This document shows positions 54,077-64,000 of a stretch of 64,000 bases of DNA, in pieces. The translations under genes and the position numbers were made by a program. Under the pieces are notes generated by a model. It was given only the letters and a program-made list of their open reading frames with translations, was not told the origin of the DNA and did no database searches. Source of the stretch: Vigna angularis (lineage: Eukaryota > Streptophyta > Magnoliopsida > Fabales > Fabaceae); contig NC_068978.1 in NCBI RefSeq assembly GCF_016808095.1, positions 25,989,306 to 26,053,305 of the forward strand, given 5' to 3'. The first letter of the stretch is position 1, and every line of letters begins with the position of its first letter.

Positions 54077-55119
54077 TTGCCTTCCCCTTTAAAAACAACC
54101 TTGTCCTCAAGGTTGATATGAGGGAAACTAGTTTTAATAAACTCGACATCCTCCCAAGATGTATCTGCATTGTTGCAAGGATCCCATTGGACCAAAACCT
54201 GAGAACGCAACTTAGAACCTTGTAAAATTGTTCTAGCTTGTAGAATGGCCACAGGCTGTAAGATGGCACCCAATTCAGAAGTTGTAAGAGGAAGTGGCAT
54301 ATAAGGCTCATGACTATCTCCTTTGAAGACAAGCACATATTTGTGTAATACAAGTTGAAAAATGTGATTCATCAAGCTTTGAAAAGTGGCTGGCGCATTA
54401 GTGAGGCCGAATGGCATGACCAACCATTCGTAATGGCCATGATGCGTTCGAAATGCCGTTTTATGATGATCAGCGGGTTAGACCAAAATTTGATGATACC
54501 CAGAGAGTAAGTCCAACTTCGAGAAATACTGTGCACCATAGAGCTCGTCCAATAATTCATCTACAATGGGCATGGGAAAACTATCCTTGATAGTTATAGC
54601 ATTCAAGGCCCGATAATCTATGCAAAACCTCCATGATTCATCCTTTTTCTTTACTAACAAAATAGGGGATGAGAAAGGACTCGTGCTAGGTTGGATAAGG
54701 CCATGCTCAAGCATTTCATGAACCAATTTTTCAATTTGCTCCTTTTGGCTATGAGGATATCGGTAAGGACGAACTTTAACTGGTTTAGTGCCTTCTTGTA
54801 ACGGAATAGCATGGTCTTGCAGTCTTGGAGATGGCAGGCCTGATGGAGGCTTAAAAATGTTTTGATACTTGTGCAATAAGGCAACCAGATCAGGGGATAA
54901 GTCAGTAGGGAACTGAAGAGGCAAGTCATCAGAAATCTCAAGCTGCACTAGCTGAATGGAAAAACATTCCGCAATAGATTGTGTATGCTGCATTCGGCGC
55001 ATATGATGTAATTGAGTTGGTTGAGGTTGGAGCATATGTTCCCCTTGCAAAACAACGAATTTATCATGCTGAAAAAAATTTAAGAGTAGACGTGGCATAG
55101 TCTGCAATGTGCGAACCAA
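53899..55119 (-). pseudogene. gypsy RT front half fused by deletion to polyprotein tail
   Basis: A frame at 55119-54478 carries the linker and RT blocks [40 protein letters not shown] and [10 protein letters not shown], then a stop. After a frameshift, 54423-53899 continues with [20 protein letters not shown] and VLHKYVLVF. The catalytic DD box should come next, but the sequence passes to [40 protein letters not shown] and [12 protein letters not shown], the tail after integrase. About 2.5-3 kb is missing by comparison with normal gypsy length. Confidence 0.85.
54077..54091 (-). other. Polypurine tract
   Basis: AAAGGGGAAGGCAA directly before the 3' LTR on the minus strand. Confidence 0.75.
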
Positions 55120-55129
55120 GAGTAGCTAA

Positions 55130-56548
55130 CTAAGAAGATCCTAAAACAAGGTCAGCACCTGAAACCGGAAACAAATACACGGGAACAATCAATTGATGAC
55201 CTTGAATTGTCACTGCTAGCTGTTGTATCACCCCCTCGGTCGTCATGGATTGGCCATTGCCGACAAAAACTTGAAAGCCAGTAACATATTCAATTGGTAG
55301 CTTTAAAAATTGAGCAATGCGAGGTTGGATAAAGTTGTCAGAACTTCCGCCATCAACCAAAATCTTAACTGCAAGAGGCCCAATATGTCCAGTGAAGCCA
55401 ATGGTGCCTACACCACCTACGCCTTTCATGGCATTGAGTGAAAGATGATGTTCGGGGTTACATAATTCACTATCAGTTTGTATTAAATCAGGGGGATCAG
55501 GTTCACGAGTATCCCCCAAGTCATCATCAATTAATTGCAGCAACATCATTTGACGATTGGGACACTTATGACTAAAGGAAAATTTCTCATCACAAAAATA
55601 ACAAAGGCATTTTTCTCTTCGAAGTTGCATCTCCGCGGGGGAAAGTTTTCTTATTTGATGGTGTTTGTTGGTTTGAGACAGAGGTTTAATGTTGGGATTG
55701 GGAAGTAAAGGTGGTAAGGTAGATTTAGGTAAGCTAGAAGAGGTATCTGTTTTGGTATTATATGAGGTGCGGTTAGGAACAATGGTTGAAGATCTAGGTA
55801 GGTAGACAGGGTTCTTGGCTGCATTAGGGGGGTTATATTTCTCCTCAAATAATTTGGCTAAGGCAACAGCCTTGACCAGGCTAGGTGGAGATAAAGCCAT
55901 AACATCCCTGCGAATCTCAGTTTGAAGGCCACTCAAAAAACAATCCAATAAAGCCTCATTGTTGATGCGAGACACACAATTAGCTAAACCAATAAATGCT
56001 TTGTAATACTCACCAACAGTACCAGTTTGGTTAAGCTTGAATAAAGAAGCCCGAGGACACTCATATGCCTCAGTAAACTCATGCCAAGAATGGAAGGGAG
56101 TTGAGTGTTGCATCATTTGGAACCAAGGTACGATGTCATTCTCTAGATGAACTAAGGCAATAGCCAATCGATCAGCCTCATCGGTTGCGTAATAGTCGAA
56201 AAATTGTTCAGCCTTAAAGATCCAATCCAAGACATTGTGACCATCACATCGTGGAAAATCAAGCTTCACGTTTCGTATCTGGAAGGGCGACCGAGACGAG
56301 TTCGAAGCACCATGGATGGATCCGGAAGAGGAAGCATGACGTTGTAGCAGAGTCTCCAAAGCTCCGAAAATCTGATTAAATCTAGAATCATTGGCTTGCA
56401 TCATTGTCTCAAGGCGTTCAAAACGAGCAGCATTCACCGATTCGAGTTTTGCCATCTGAGTTTGTAGGTCTAAGTAATACCTCTCCATGGTTTCAGAATT
56501 TCGTTTAACATCTGCCTGGAAATCCTTCAATCTTGTGTTTTCCGCCAT
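55130..56548 (-). CDS. gypsy gag and protease
   Basis: The frame is open upstream to 56584, but the likely start is the ATG at 56548 (MAENTRLKDFQADVK), which abuts the primer site. A coiled-coil-like N-terminus (about 1-75) is followed by the gag core (KLDFPRCDGHNVLDWIFKAE; FHSWHEFTEAYECPRASLF; GLANCVSRINNEALLDCFLS). The zinc knuckle is CYFCDEKFSFSHKC, the variant with Asp-Glu-Lys common in plant chromoviruses. The protease motif is ILVDGGSSDNFIQ, with DGG in place of the usual DSG. The frame stops after ADLVLGSS, where RT should follow. Confidence 0.85.
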   Translation of the reverse strand: MAENTRLKDFQADVKRNSETMERYYLDLQTQMAKLESVNAARFERLETMMQANDSRFNQIFGALETLLQRHASSSGSIHGASNSSRSPFQIRNVKLDFPRCDGHNVLDWIFKAEQFFDYYATDEADRLAIALVHLENDIVPWFQMMQHSTPFHSWHEFTEAYECPRASLFKLNQTGTVGEYYKAFIGLANCVSRINNEALLDCFLSGLQTEIRRDVMALSPPSLVKAVALAKLFEEKYNPPNAAKNPVYLPRSSTIVPNRTSYNTKTDTSSSLPKSTLPPLLPNPNIKPLSQTNKHHQIRKLSPAEMQLRREKCLCYFCDEKFSFSHKCPNRQMMLLQLIDDDLGDTREPDPPDLIQTDSELCNPEHHLSLNAMKGVGGVGTIGFTGHIGPLAVKILVDGGSSDNFIQPRIAQFLKLPIEYVTGFQVFVGNGQSMTTEGVIQQLAVTIQGHQLIVPVYLFPVSGADLVLGSS

Positions 56549-56559
56549 GGGCAGCACCA
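56549..56559 (-). other. Primer-binding site, tRNA not assigned
   Basis: TGGTGCTGCCC starts three bases after the 5' LTR and runs straight into the gag ATG. It is not the initiator tRNA-Met type. I could not assign the tRNA. Confidence 0.55.
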
Positions 56560-56562
56560 AAT

Positions 56563-56948
56563 TGTTAAGCAATAAAGAGAACACAGAAAAAAAATAAGAA
56601 ATGATTGTACTGGTTTATTGAAATTTCATAACCAATTCACTCCCAACAAAGGTGGACGAATAGAGTGTACAATCTTAGGTAAGAGAAAGTCACAGAAGGG
56701 TCAGAGAAGAAGATACCAGAATTTCCATACCCCTCCCTCTCACATTCTCTCTCCATATATCAAGGATTTCTTACACAAATTTCCTCAGCATTCTATTTCG
56801 AGTACGTGTCCTTGTCCCACGTCTCACTTCCTGAATTTCCTGGTTGTTAGTAACTACCCCATCATTTTCTATATTTTGTCCCTCTGTTTGTATATTTACT
56901 ACAATATTATCTTCCCTGTCAGATTTTCTAGCTGGTACCTTTGTTACA
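56563..56948 (-). repeat. 5' LTR of gypsy 53691-56948
   Basis: 386 bp, same ends; AGGTT outside at 56949-56953. Confidence 0.95.
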
Positions 56949-56953
56949 AGGTT

Positions 56954-58026
56954 CATAGTCATTGCGTTTCACCCTCCAACTCCACTCCATAGTGTTAGAA
57001 AACTTTTGATAGAAAAGTAGGGAAAGGAAAAGGATAAACAAACATCTTGTCTTGATCATTACATTAGAGAAGATAGTAGTTCAATCTAACAATTGATATG
57101 TACATTTTTTTAAGTCTTGGAAATATAGAATCCAATGTCATGAGAATCAAGCAAAAATAATATATACAAAAAAATATTATGACAAAAATAATAAACAAAT
57201 GTCATAGAAGTTAAAAATATGAAATTAAAGCAATTATATAAAATAAACCTAATTTATTATTAATGAAAGAAAACAAACTAAGTATAATAACTATATAAAT
57301 AAAAATATAAATTTGTGTATAAAATATATTTTATTAACATCCAATCCCAAATATTCAACAAGAGAGATATCTTAAGACAAAATCTGTAAAGATCTAGACG
57401 GTGTCACAAAAGAAAATAGGTGTAGAACATTTCTTTCTGCTCCTGACTTTTAAAATCTCACTTTTACCCTCATGCATTAAAAATCCTAATCTTGTTTTCT
57501 CTTCCATCTTCCCCTTTCTCATCTTTGAGCACTATCATCTTTCAATCTTCTCCTTCCGATCTCAACCATCTTTTCCAACAAAATCCCACCACCACAGTTG
57601 CAACAACGTTGACTAGAGAAGTTGTTGTCATCGATGTCATGTCCCACACGCTTATGTTACACACAGAACAAACAAACGTTAAAAAAACCAAAAACACTCC
57701 CAAAATGCAATACCAATCTGAAAGTACATTCTGGATTGTCTAACCCGATGTAATTTCCGAATTGAATAATCTTGAATGCACTCTTGAATCTCATAGTGCA
57801 TTCTGGATTGAACATTCCTGAACTCAAGTGTGATTTTTGAATTGGCAATACCAAAAGTTTCTCTTGAAACCAAAGGTTCATTTACGGCATGAATTGACAA
57901 GACCTAGTTTAGGTTCATATACCACAAGAAAGAAGCACGCTTCACAGCAATTCAGTGTTAAATTTGAACAGATGCAATAAAAACGCCAATAGAATCGTGA
58001 ATAGAGATTTCAAGTTGCAGTGACGA
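56954..58026. other. Intergenic, 3' flank of the GT14 gene
   Basis: AT-rich. Two diverged ~65-bp copies with GCATTCTGGATTG occur at 57725-57860. No gene recognised. Confidence 0.5.
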
Positions 58027-58541
58027 CTATTTACACTGTTTCGGCCTAAAATTTTCAGAATCTAACAGTTTCACCATTAGTTTTTCTAGCTTCTTCGATC
58101 GCAAAGTAGGTTTAACTACAATTGGATTTCCATAAACTGTGCAAGGGTCTTTTCCTAAAAGAGGACTGCCAAAACACCAGCCTCCGGGTGTAAAGTGACC
58201 CTTTGATCTTCTCAGCAGTTCCTTGTCAATTTTGTCAAGAACTGGATCATCCTTGGCAAACTTCCGAGCAAAAGGAATACCACTACGTACCATGTCATCA
58301 AAATGCTCCAACTTCAAGGACAATGGATGCTGTTTTGGCGGATTGTCCCACCTTATATAACGTAAATCATGATTAATGGTCGTGTTTTGATAGTCCTTAT
58401 GATTGCAAATGACCGTATGGAAGTAGCCCTCAGGGGATGAAAGAAAATTCGTGTAATACATTAGGAGAGTGCGAGGAAGATTATCCCAGCCCAAAACACA
58501 AAACTCCAGAAACGACTTTGTCAGCACAATCCATGAAGAAC
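58027..58541 (-). CDS. GT14 gene last exon with stop
   Basis: Acceptor TTTCATCCAG. 171 codons plus stop, no interruption. It holds the WDNLPRTLLMYYTNFLSSPE and WDNPPKQHP signatures. Confidence 0.9.
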
Positions 58542-59773
58542 CTGGATGAAAGACACAAAATACCATTAGGTAAAACAACTAAGACTTCTTCACCAAAATA
58601 CCGAGTAAAATGAAGTTCTTCTCAAATTAAAAATAACATCTACACCCAAATGATTTGTGTTGTATATGCTCTATGTAATAAACAAAATTAAAACCAACAG
58701 CAAAACTTGTGATGTTTTTTCAGAAACATAGCTATGGGCTAATAAGAGAACTCCATTGAATTCTTCTAAAGAAACTTGTACGTTTGATGACTCAGCCTAA
58801 GTTTAGGATATCAAATAAGTTTACTAGGGGTCAATTTATTTTATAAGAATACCGAAACAAACTTCAATCATTTGGTCAATGAAATGGCCGAGCATTCATT
58901 CGAATGCTTTGTATGGAAAGACAACACAAATATGCTAACCACTTTCCCAGTAATGTTTTAGATCACTTTGGCTAGTTAGACCACTAAATTCATGTAATGA
59001 CCGACACATCTCAAGAGAATAATTCCTTAATCTGCTATTATATTGAGCTGCGATCAATAAGAAATAACAGCATGTGCAGAGCCAATCATGCATGCTGAAG
59101 ACATTGTTACTCTGTACTGCTGATCTTTAGGACAATAAAAACTAAGGTTCTCCAGTGCCATAGATCCTCTTTTCAACGAGGTATGAGAGAGGTTAACTGC
59201 AAGCAGTCTTCCCCTTACATATCCAAAGAGACTGTTTCTGAATTAAAGCCCATGACCAACTGGTCACCAAGGTGGAACATTACTGTTACACTAGGTTCAT
59301 CCCCTATTCATGTTTAAGACAATGAAATAAAAAAATAAATTAATTAATTCAAAAAAAAAGGGTAGAATATGAGGTGCATTAGAGAAACTTAAGTACCATG
59401 TATTTATAAAGAAAAACGAGAAGAGCAAAAAACGGGGAAATTGTTAAGACCTAGAAGAGAATACGTCAAAGCTTCGGCAATGCTGCATAACTAATACCTG
59501 TGAATAATTTGAATGATGAAGGAACAGATCTCTTCTCTTTAGCCCAGTAAACACCAGATTTCTTCAAATGATATAAGCCTGGATCTATAATGATTGGTCT
59601 AGCTCTTTGATGTCTGATGCCACAGTTATTGCAAAATTATGAACAAATAGTTTAGCAACAAATTGAGACAATATCAAAGGATAGATAATGTACATACTCC
59701 TTCCAACCAATATTACTTGTATGCTCAATGAAATTTAGATCCCTGGGCAAGAATGAAAAGATGTGCAAGAGAT
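58027..59773 (-). CDS. GT14-family glycosyltransferase, last three exons (5' end missing)
   Basis: Exons 59773-59698, 59613-59498 and 58541-58027 join in phase with AG/GT borders. They encode DLLHIFSFLPRDLNFIEHTS, then HQRARPIIIDPGLYHLKKSG and KRSVPSSFKLFTG, and finally SSWIVLTKSFLEFCVLGWDN, LPRTLLMYYTNFLSSPEGYF, IRWDNPPKQHPLSLKLEHFD, FARKFAKDDPVLDKIDKELL and a C-terminus ending RPKQCK. These blocks are characteristic of plant core-2/I-branching-type (GT14) enzymes such as GlcAT14A, Golgi beta-glucuronosyltransferases acting on arabinogalactan proteins. The family match is from memory. The exon coding the membrane anchor and first half should lie to the right but was not seen up to 64000. Confidence 0.85.
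58542..59497. other. GT14 gene last intron
   Basis: AT-rich, no feature recognised. Confidence 0.6.
59498..59613 (-). CDS. GT14 gene penultimate exon
   Basis: Acceptor GGCATCAG, donor TTCACAG|GTATTA. It encodes HQRARPIIIDPGLYHLKKSG then VYWAKEKRSVPSSFKLFT. Confidence 0.9.
59698..59773 (-). CDS. GT14 gene third-from-last exon
   Basis: Acceptor TTTCTTCAG, donor TGGAAGGA|GTATGT. It encodes LLHIFSFLPRDLNFIEHTSN then IGWK. Confidence 0.85.
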
Positions 59774-60308
59774 CTGAAGAAAGTTACATAGAAAAAAGTC
59801 AGCAAAATAAACATAATTTACATTTGTGAAACAGACTTGGATTCATTAATATGTATTAAAGATCTCACATCTACTAGATATATGACAAAATTATAGTTTA
59901 TAAATGGGTTAAACATGACCTTATAAGTGTGGGTTTTGTATGGTTAAGTGAGACTTAAATTCCACTTTCTTAAAGATGATGATATAAGAGTCTATTCTAG
60001 TCAAGTTTGTAGGGCTTATAGTATTCTCCACTATCAGGTAACACCCTAGTCTCATGCTCAAGATGTTTTGCCCTTGGCATAAGTGCGTGAGTTGGAGAGT
60101 TCATATCGACTAGAGATATGATCAAATCATAGTATATAAGTGGATGAAAATCTCATCTTATAAATCAGTTATATGAAGTTGAGATAGACTTAAATTCTAT
60201 TCTTTCTAAGAATAAAAAGACAAAAACACTAAAGGAAAGTACTTTTTCATGTAATTTACAGATGATAACAAAGTTAAATGAGAATGATCAAATGAGAACT
60301 TGAAACTG
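59774..60308. other. GT14 gene intron, no feature recognised
   Basis: Phrases such as AAGTGAGACTTAAATTCC and CTAGTCTCATGCTCAAGATG suggest old repeat DNA, but no ends are visible. Confidence 0.4.
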
Positions 60309-60430
60309 TCAAAATATATTTTAGGAAATTTTAGATATTATTCCCATGTATTTAATTTGTTATATTCTCTGTATCTTGCTATTATTACTAGAAAAAAAAA
60401 TCCCATAATTTCAGGGATTTGTTCTGTATT
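60309..60430 (+). repeat. LTR fragment shared with 26769-26890
   Basis: TGTCAAAATATATTTTAGGAA and the following ~110 bases are nearly the same as at 26769. No partner LTR or target duplication here. Confidence 0.65.
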
Positions 60431-61960
60431 ATGCCCAAGAAACGAAACTAAAAGAGACTAGACAGAAAAGAAGAAAAGACAAAGACTTCCACTGTATTTA
60501 AACTGTGAAAACCAAAGCTTCCAAAGGAAAACCAGTTTCCTTTCTCACAGGGTTCTCCCTGGCACAAACATCAATTCCAAAAACTCCCCCTGAACATCCC
60601 ACAAGATAAGAATATATAGACTTTCCTAGAAAGTCTCCCCCTTGTAACAACTAACAATTTTATTACTTTTATCTTTAAATTTCCTCCTAAACCTCTCATT
60701 ACTTCCCTGCCTAACAATATGCAAAAAGTGATTTTGAGAGAAGCATTTATTTAGGTCATTCCAATTGGCATTCACGTGATCAAAGAAAAGAATACTTTGA
60801 AAGATAGATTGAGACAAGGAGTTTAAGATCCATTATATGATCAAATTGTTACAATACTTCCATACTGGATACAAAAGGTTGGTGGGTTGTGGAATAGGAA
60901 TGGAGTCATTGAGAAGCCCCTTACTGTTTTTGAAGATGAGAACCATTCAGAAGGAGCGTGACTAAAAGTGATAGTTAATGGTAGATGATGAAGACATGGA
61001 TATAAAGGGGTATGAACAAAGCTCCAGATGGGAGTTTCGATACCATAACACAAATTAGGATACAAGGGAGCAGGGAACTAAAGGTAACAACTATCAAATA
61101 GGCATTACTTTGAGAATGCTAAACTCATTAATTATCATAATGTTATGCAGGAAGAATTTAATGACCAACGTAAGCAATTACAGCTCACTAAAAGATAAGA
61201 AATATCACCGAGAGAAGGTAAAAGTTGTAAAATATCGCAACTTAATACAGAACGGCAGTATTTTAGAGTTTTATAGAAGATAGGGGAGAAACATCAGAAT
61301 TCTCATTCTGGGCCAATGGGCTTGCTATGGGCTGCTTGTTAGATAGGTATCCATCATAAACAGAAAACAGTGGACCATAAACTTCTCCTCTAGGATTATC
61401 ATGTAGCCCACCCCCAATTGTAGAAAACTATTATTTTTCCTGCTAATTTGTAGAAGCATATTAACAAACAGAAATTAATGATGTGGCATCAGTGTTTATG
61501 ATAGGCAAAAAATTCTACCCATAGGAAGGATTATGCACAAAACAGAATAAGTAGAATAGAGACTGCATTGGCTATGAGAAAATGGAAGAAGATGCTGGAA
61601 ATAGCAAGAGCACAAGATACCAGGCAAGAAAAGTCCTTTGGCCACAAGCAAAATGTCAAATACAAAAGGTAAGGTTTTCAAAGAGATAAATTTCCTATAT
61701 GAACAAATCCCATCTTGTCTAAAGCCTCTTCTTGAGGCTTCAACATTATCCGTGTAGAGACCTAGGCTGAGCATTAGCATATGTTTGAGTGAGGTTTTGG
61801 TGGAAAAGAAAATAAAATTTAAATTAAAAGTCATATAATGTTTAAGAAAAAAAATTGTTTGATAAATATATAAATAAAAAAATTAGGGCATTAACTTAAT
61901 GCCTATCTATCATTTAAGAAGTTAAATTAGAGAATATTTTTGAAATAAAATAATTGTCCT
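60431..61960. other. Probable intron/intergenic DNA with LTR-like start
   Basis: 60430-60660 has the look of a minus-strand LTR (ACTCCCCCTGAAC, TCTCCCCCTTG). The rest shows no gene. Confidence 0.4.
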
Positions 61961-62022
61961 CCCTCTTCCACCCACACCCCACTCCCCCGCCCCCACCCCC
62001 ACACCCCCTGCCCGCCACCTAT
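61961..62022. repeat. C-rich tract, G-quadruplex-capable on the minus strand
   Basis: Runs of four to five C separated by one to three bases (CCCCACTCCCCCGCCCCCACC and onwards). The complementary strand has at least four runs of four or more G with short loops. Confidence 0.8.
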
Positions 62023-64000
62023 GGCCCAAGCATACCCAAAGTAGCCATTGGGTTGGATCCTAGTTTTCTGAGTTAATTTGGATCCATTTCCTACTAGTTT
62101 ATAATCAGTATAAACGGAATGGGAGACTAACTTATTTTTAAGCATTTACTCTGTTATTCTTTCGTCCTTTTCTGCTTTGAAATTGAAAAGCATAAAAAAC
62201 TGAGCATATAAATTCGGGTGCAGCATTTTGTAACACCCTTGTGATCAGGGCTTGGGAAAAAGGGAAATTCATGCTATTTTAGCTATTAGAATATCCTTTT
62301 TCTTCTTTGGTGACACACAGGTGTCAAAGGCCTTGAGTAGAAAATCACAAACTAATGCAAGCACGTCTCACACATGGTGAAACCACTGAACATGCAATTA
62401 TGTTCCGCTTCTGACAATTACCCCTTAAGCATGGAAAGGAAATGGATTCAGAAGTTGCATCACTGTAAATAGGATGTTGGGGAGAATCCCTTTAGAAAAT
62501 TGAATACTTATATACCGGTGGGGAAGATCTCATGGTGTTTAATTATGAGATGAAAAAGAGGGAGATCAAAAAGGACTTTAAAGGAAGTTACTAAAAGTGG
62601 TATCATGGTAAATAAAATCTCTGAAGACTTAGCCTTTAACCGAGGTAAATGACTTCATGTAATCCGTGTAACTGATCCTTTGCAAGTTGCACAAGAATTT
62701 GTTGTTGTTATTCTATTTTCTAATCATTAAGCACAACAGTAACGATTCATGAATTGCTCAGGTGAGCCTAACTTGGAGTTTAGGAGGATATGACTAATTT
62801 ATGAACCACAGTGAAGCATTAAAATCAATTTTAGCCCACAACCAACAAAGCTGGTAAAAGATCCATAAACATAGCTAATTTATGTACCATTCATCACTCT
62901 TGGGTTAGTCACTACCATTACTTTCTTAGAACTTAAATTTGAGCTTAACTCAATCCCAAAATCCAGTTTATAAGGTGAGGACTGACTCCTACTTTTATAC
63001 TCCTATGTAACATGAAGCCAAAATAACACGAGAAAAAGAAATTAATCAGCCAAATCACACGGAAAAAGTGGGAAAGTTAATTATACCAAGGACACACATG
63101 TTAAATGATCCAAGAGAAAGGGACACAAGAAGAAGCACAAGGCTGAGGAGGAGGAGGAATGTTTTATTCGAAGGCTTTGGAGAATGAGAGGGTATCCATG
63201 TGGTATGGCCCAATTCCCTTTGATTCTTCTCTCTCATCTCTGAGCTCATACTTCTTGATCTTCCTCTGATTTCTCCAATTCTTTCTCTATCAGGTTGTTG
63301 GTGTGATTGTGATCATTGACAGCTTGATTCTACAAACACTATAGTTACTCCATTATAGCCAATTATAGTTTTAAATTCCACGCACTGATACTACTACTTT
63401 CAGTTTGTTACCATATTCTGTTATTTCGTTAATATACATCCATAGTTTTTCATCCTTCCGTCCCACATTTACTGCAATTTAAAGTTTTTTCCCCAACTAG
63501 ATTAAGAATAACAATAAATATACCACTTTTCGAAATAATTTCACTAAAATAATCCAATTTTCTCAATAAACGCACTACTTTTATTGAGAAAGACAAAGTA
63601 ATTAATTTGGGGACAAATTACGCATAAATGGATCAATATTTCATTAAAAAAGTGATACGTTAAAAGTCTAAGACTGCAATCATTGTGGGGTGGAAGGAGT
63701 ATACACTATTTTGACTATGGCACACGCAATCAACAACACACCCCCTTCATGTTGAGGAGGACGGTGAGGATGGACCACTCGAGGTAGTTCAATAATTTCA
63801 TAATAATTGCTAGTCTTGTATGCTTAAGAGCATCTCCAGTTGTTTACAATAGTTTTTTTTATCAATAAAAATATTGTTTTAATATGGCCATCTAAACTTA
63901 ACTTCTTCAAAATTGAATAGAGTTAGTTTAACTCTCTTCAATTTTAAGGATTCTATGTTAGTACTATTTGAGGAACTCTTGTAAACAACTTCAATTGGAA
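62023..64000. other. No supported gene
   Basis: The only notable frame is 63249-63055 (minus, 64 residues) with a hydrophobic stretch KTFLLLLSLVLLLVSLSLG after a charged N-terminus. It resembles a type II membrane anchor but has no family match, and no further exons link it to the GT14 gene. Confidence 0.4.

Larger units (their letters stand above)
53691..56948 (-). mobile_element. Ty3/gypsy element with pol core deleted
   Basis: The LTRs 53691-54076 and 56563-56948 are both 386 bp, about 95% identical by eye, with ends TGTAAC..TTAACA on the minus strand. The target duplication AGGTT is exact (53686-53690, 56949-56953). From right to left: 5' LTR, primer site, gag, protease, first half of RT, then a jump to the chromodomain-type tail, polypurine tract and 3' LTR. 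The jump removes the RT catalytic box, RNase H and integrase. The element could only move with proteins supplied in trans. Confidence 0.95.

Noticed and set aside
53746..54225. 159-residue plus-strand frame, with a twin at 56618-56992
   Set aside because: It is an antisense reading through the two LTRs of the gypsy element.
63055..63249. 64-residue frame with a membrane-anchor-like segment as GT14 exon 1
   Set aside because: No connecting exons for the missing ~200 residues were found and the sequence does not resemble GT14 N-termini I know.
1..64000. tRNA and rRNA genes
   Set aside because: None recognised by eye; tRNA-like matches are primer-binding sites of LTR elements.

Overview
The window is nuclear DNA of a flowering plant. 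It is AT-rich, with spliced genes whose introns have GT..AG borders, Ty1/copia and Ty3/gypsy LTR retrotransposons with plant-type primer sites, a miniature LTR element (TRIM) and a captured piece of chloroplast DNA (ndhA). A legume is likely from the overall look of the genes and repeats, but that is inference; no database search was possible.

Three protein genes can be supported. (1) A minus-strand gene runs from 38306 down to at least 3444. It encodes an NHL-repeat protein resembling Arabidopsis EMB1974 (At3g07060, from memory). Fifteen exons, including a proposed 10-nt micro-exon, join in phase to about 552 codons. The 3' end lies beyond the left edge or was lost. Almost all of its 35 kb is intron filled with transposable elements. 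(2) A plus-strand three-exon gene (43638-47829) encodes a 187-residue chloroplast/plastoglobule-type protein resembling At4g13200. (3) The last three exons of a minus-strand GT14-family glycosyltransferase lie at 58027-59773; its first exon was not found up to 64000.

Mobile elements, left to right: the 3' end of a deleted gypsy element (1-1460) next to copia and gypsy scraps (1461-2640); a copia element (6414-15703, target duplication GGAAC) whose interior is mostly not gag-pol and which holds a nested gypsy chromovirus (7124-13160, target duplication CTAAG); a decayed copia (16711 on) hit by a TRIM (17702-18090, ACAGG); a further copia (19339-21770, GAAAA); copia scraps at 24420-26480; a 1.87-kb chloroplast ndhA insertion between 177-bp perfect direct repeats (27115-29330); a young copia with an intact 1369-residue polyprotein and LTRs differing at one base (30608-35489, GGTAG); a minus-strand gypsy integrase remnant (39240-40030); copia scraps inside the At4g13200-like gene; and an internally deleted gypsy (53691-56948, AGGTT) on the minus strand. 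All elements from 4492 to 35489 lie in introns of the NHL gene.

The most interesting signals are: an NHL gene whose frame survives extreme intron growth; a micro-exon duplicated in a 113-bp tandem repeat that a young copia has split; the plastid insertion with long duplicated flanks; two gypsy families carrying dozens of CCGAACGGT-type motifs, with an E2F-type site in the LTRs of one; a tRNA-Tyr primer site; and copia LTRs that by target duplication end in GT or GA rather than CA.
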